From Chlorobiales bacterium (GTDB lineage Bacteria; Bacteroidota; Chlorobiia; Chlorobiales; Chlorobiaceae): 7,031 nucleotides of DNA. The stretch is from assembly GCA_022360415.1 (NCBI GenBank), contig JAKSDB010000219.1, forward strand, positions 1 to 7,031, in the 5' to 3' direction. Positions within the stretch are counted from its first letter, which is position 1. Each line of letters starts with the position of its first letter. This document shows positions 6,551-7,031 of the stretch, piece by piece. The position numbers and the translations under genes were made by a program. The notes under the pieces were generated by a model. The model saw nothing but the letters and a program-made list of their open reading frames with translations, was not told the origin of the DNA and ran no database searches.

Positions 6551-6766
6551 CTAGCCCCATTCGTTGGTCTGAACGGTTTCATCGATGCAATGGGTGATGC
6601 CGCGGTAGGTTGTGTGCGGCTCGCCGGTTTCCATCCATTTGGTGCTGTCCGTGGCTTTGGTCATGACCAAAGCCATGCTTTTGAGGTCTGAGTTGCCCTG
6701 AAAGGTCCAGCCGATAGCGCGGCGGTGAAAGACATAGTTATGAGGGTTGCGAAGAATGATGAGAAG
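6551..6766 (-). pseudogene. Remnant of an unrecognised protein (71 codons, no proper start)
   Basis: Directly after the DUF2442 stop, in the same minus-strand frame, 71 sense codons run to TAG at 6553-6551. The translation looks like real protein, with NYVFHRRAIGWTFQGNSD, then a part covering the palindrome (MALVMTKATDS), and an end ITHCIDETVQTNEWG. It has three tryptophans and no low-complexity. No ATG, GTG or TTG occurs in the first 30 codons; the first ATG (6676) would give only 41 residues and has no good ribosome site. I read it as the C-terminal part of a gene whose front was lost, perhaps when the DUF4160/DUF2442 patch arrived. I do not recognise the family. It ends about 50 bp before the shared terminator. 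Confidence 0.45.
6652..6675. repeat. Perfect 24-bp palindrome
   Basis: The half TGGCTTTGGTCA (6652-6663) is followed without spacer by its exact reverse complement (6664-6675). It lies inside the remnant ORF and would be read there as ALVMTKA. Perfect symmetry of this length could be an operator-like protein site, a cruciform-prone sequence or a chance product of codon choice. Confidence 0.7.
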
Positions 6767-7012
6767 CTATACGGGAATTCTTGCTTTCTCGTAAAGGAAC
6801 TCAGGAGCTATATCAGCACCATTCGGCCAGCAAAGAGTGTGAAATTCTGGGTGTATCGAAAACTGCTTGAAAGTTTCGATATCTTTCAAAGGTTCAAACA
6901 TTTCACCATAAAGCTCTTGGCTTAGATCAACATCGCCCTCTGCCCCATCAGCGAAGCGGAGATGAATGACAAAGTCGTGTAAGTATTCTGCTTCAATTAC
7001 TTTTGGTATCAT
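6767..7012 (-). CDS. DUF2442 family protein
   Basis: An 81-residue small protein that matches the DUF2442 pattern: IEAEYLHDFVIHLRFADG (6-23), GDVDLS (26-31), then the hallmark tail LCWPNGADIAPEFLYEKA (60-77). The domain corresponds to the NE0471 N-terminal fold; its biochemical role is unknown. Its genes often sit next to DUF4160 genes, and the pair is sometimes treated as toxin-antitoxin-like, which is unproven. The start is well supported: TTGGAG lies seven bases before ATG at 7012. The upstream codons fit the end of such a partner. The stop TAG (6769-6767) is followed in the same frame by the remnant ORF. Lower GC than the genes to the left suggests an acquired patch. Confidence 0.88.
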   Translation of the reverse strand: MIPKVIEAEYLHDFVIHLRFADGAEGDVDLSQELYGEMFEPLKDIETFKQFSIHPEFHTLCWPNGADIAPEFLYEKARIPV

Positions 7013-7016
7013 TTTC

Positions 7017-7031
7017 TTACTCCAACGGTGC
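7017..7031 (-). CDS. C-terminal end of an upstream gene, possibly DUF4160
   Basis: The last 15 bases on the minus strand read GCA CCG TTG GAG TAA, i.e. A-P-L-E-stop, ending four bases before the DUF2442 ATG. DUF4160 proteins commonly end in an I-x-P-L-type tail and are commonly encoded just upstream of DUF2442, so the fit is good but rests on four codons. The stop codon region also holds the DUF2442 ribosome site (GGAG overlaps the last codons), suggesting translational coupling. Confidence 0.35.
   Translation of the reverse strand, partial: APLE

Overview
The window reads as a bacterial chromosome segment of about 50% GC, most likely from a green sulfur bacterium (Chlorobi/Chlorobiaceae). 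This is an inference: the main support is a sulfide:quinone reductase-type flavoprotein of the kind these phototrophs carry, sitting among housekeeping genes. No rRNA, tRNA or CRISPR array was seen.

Left part (1-4592, all minus strand, read right to left). ruvX (4592-4167), a YqgF-fold nuclease, is followed by a stem-loop and a roughly 300-bp spacer with a possible promoter. Then comes a tight cluster: pyrE (orotate phosphoribosyltransferase), tyrA (prephenate/arogenate dehydrogenase, 11 nt later) and nadK (NAD kinase, overlapping tyrA by ATGA). These cover pyrimidine synthesis, tyrosine synthesis and NADP supply; the spacing implies co-transcription and, for tyrA-nadK, translational coupling. 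After nadK lies a 140-bp imperfect palindrome with 16-bp terminal inverted repeats (1381-1520). The next gene starts three bases beyond it. That gene is an unrecognised protein open for at least 459 codons and running off the left edge; it has no stop in the window and is easily missed by an ORF finder that needs both ends.

Middle part (4593-6500, plus strand). A 248-bp divergent spacer separates ruvX from a 477-residue FAD-dependent sulfide:quinone oxidoreductase-like protein with three cysteines at positions expected for SQR. Thirty-nine bases after it is a 38-codon ORF encoding a basic, aromatic-rich small protein, then a strong hairpin terminator (15-bp perfect stem) that can serve both strands. 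The two genes look like one short transcription unit, and the small protein is the most interesting unexplained item.

Right part (6501-7031, minus strand). A DUF2442 gene (7012-6767) is preceded by four codons and a stop that fit the end of a DUF4160-type partner. Downstream of DUF2442, in the same frame after its TAG, is a 71-codon open stretch without a good start. It looks like a remnant of another protein and contains a perfect 24-bp palindrome. This looks like an accessory patch placed against the terminator of the SQR unit.
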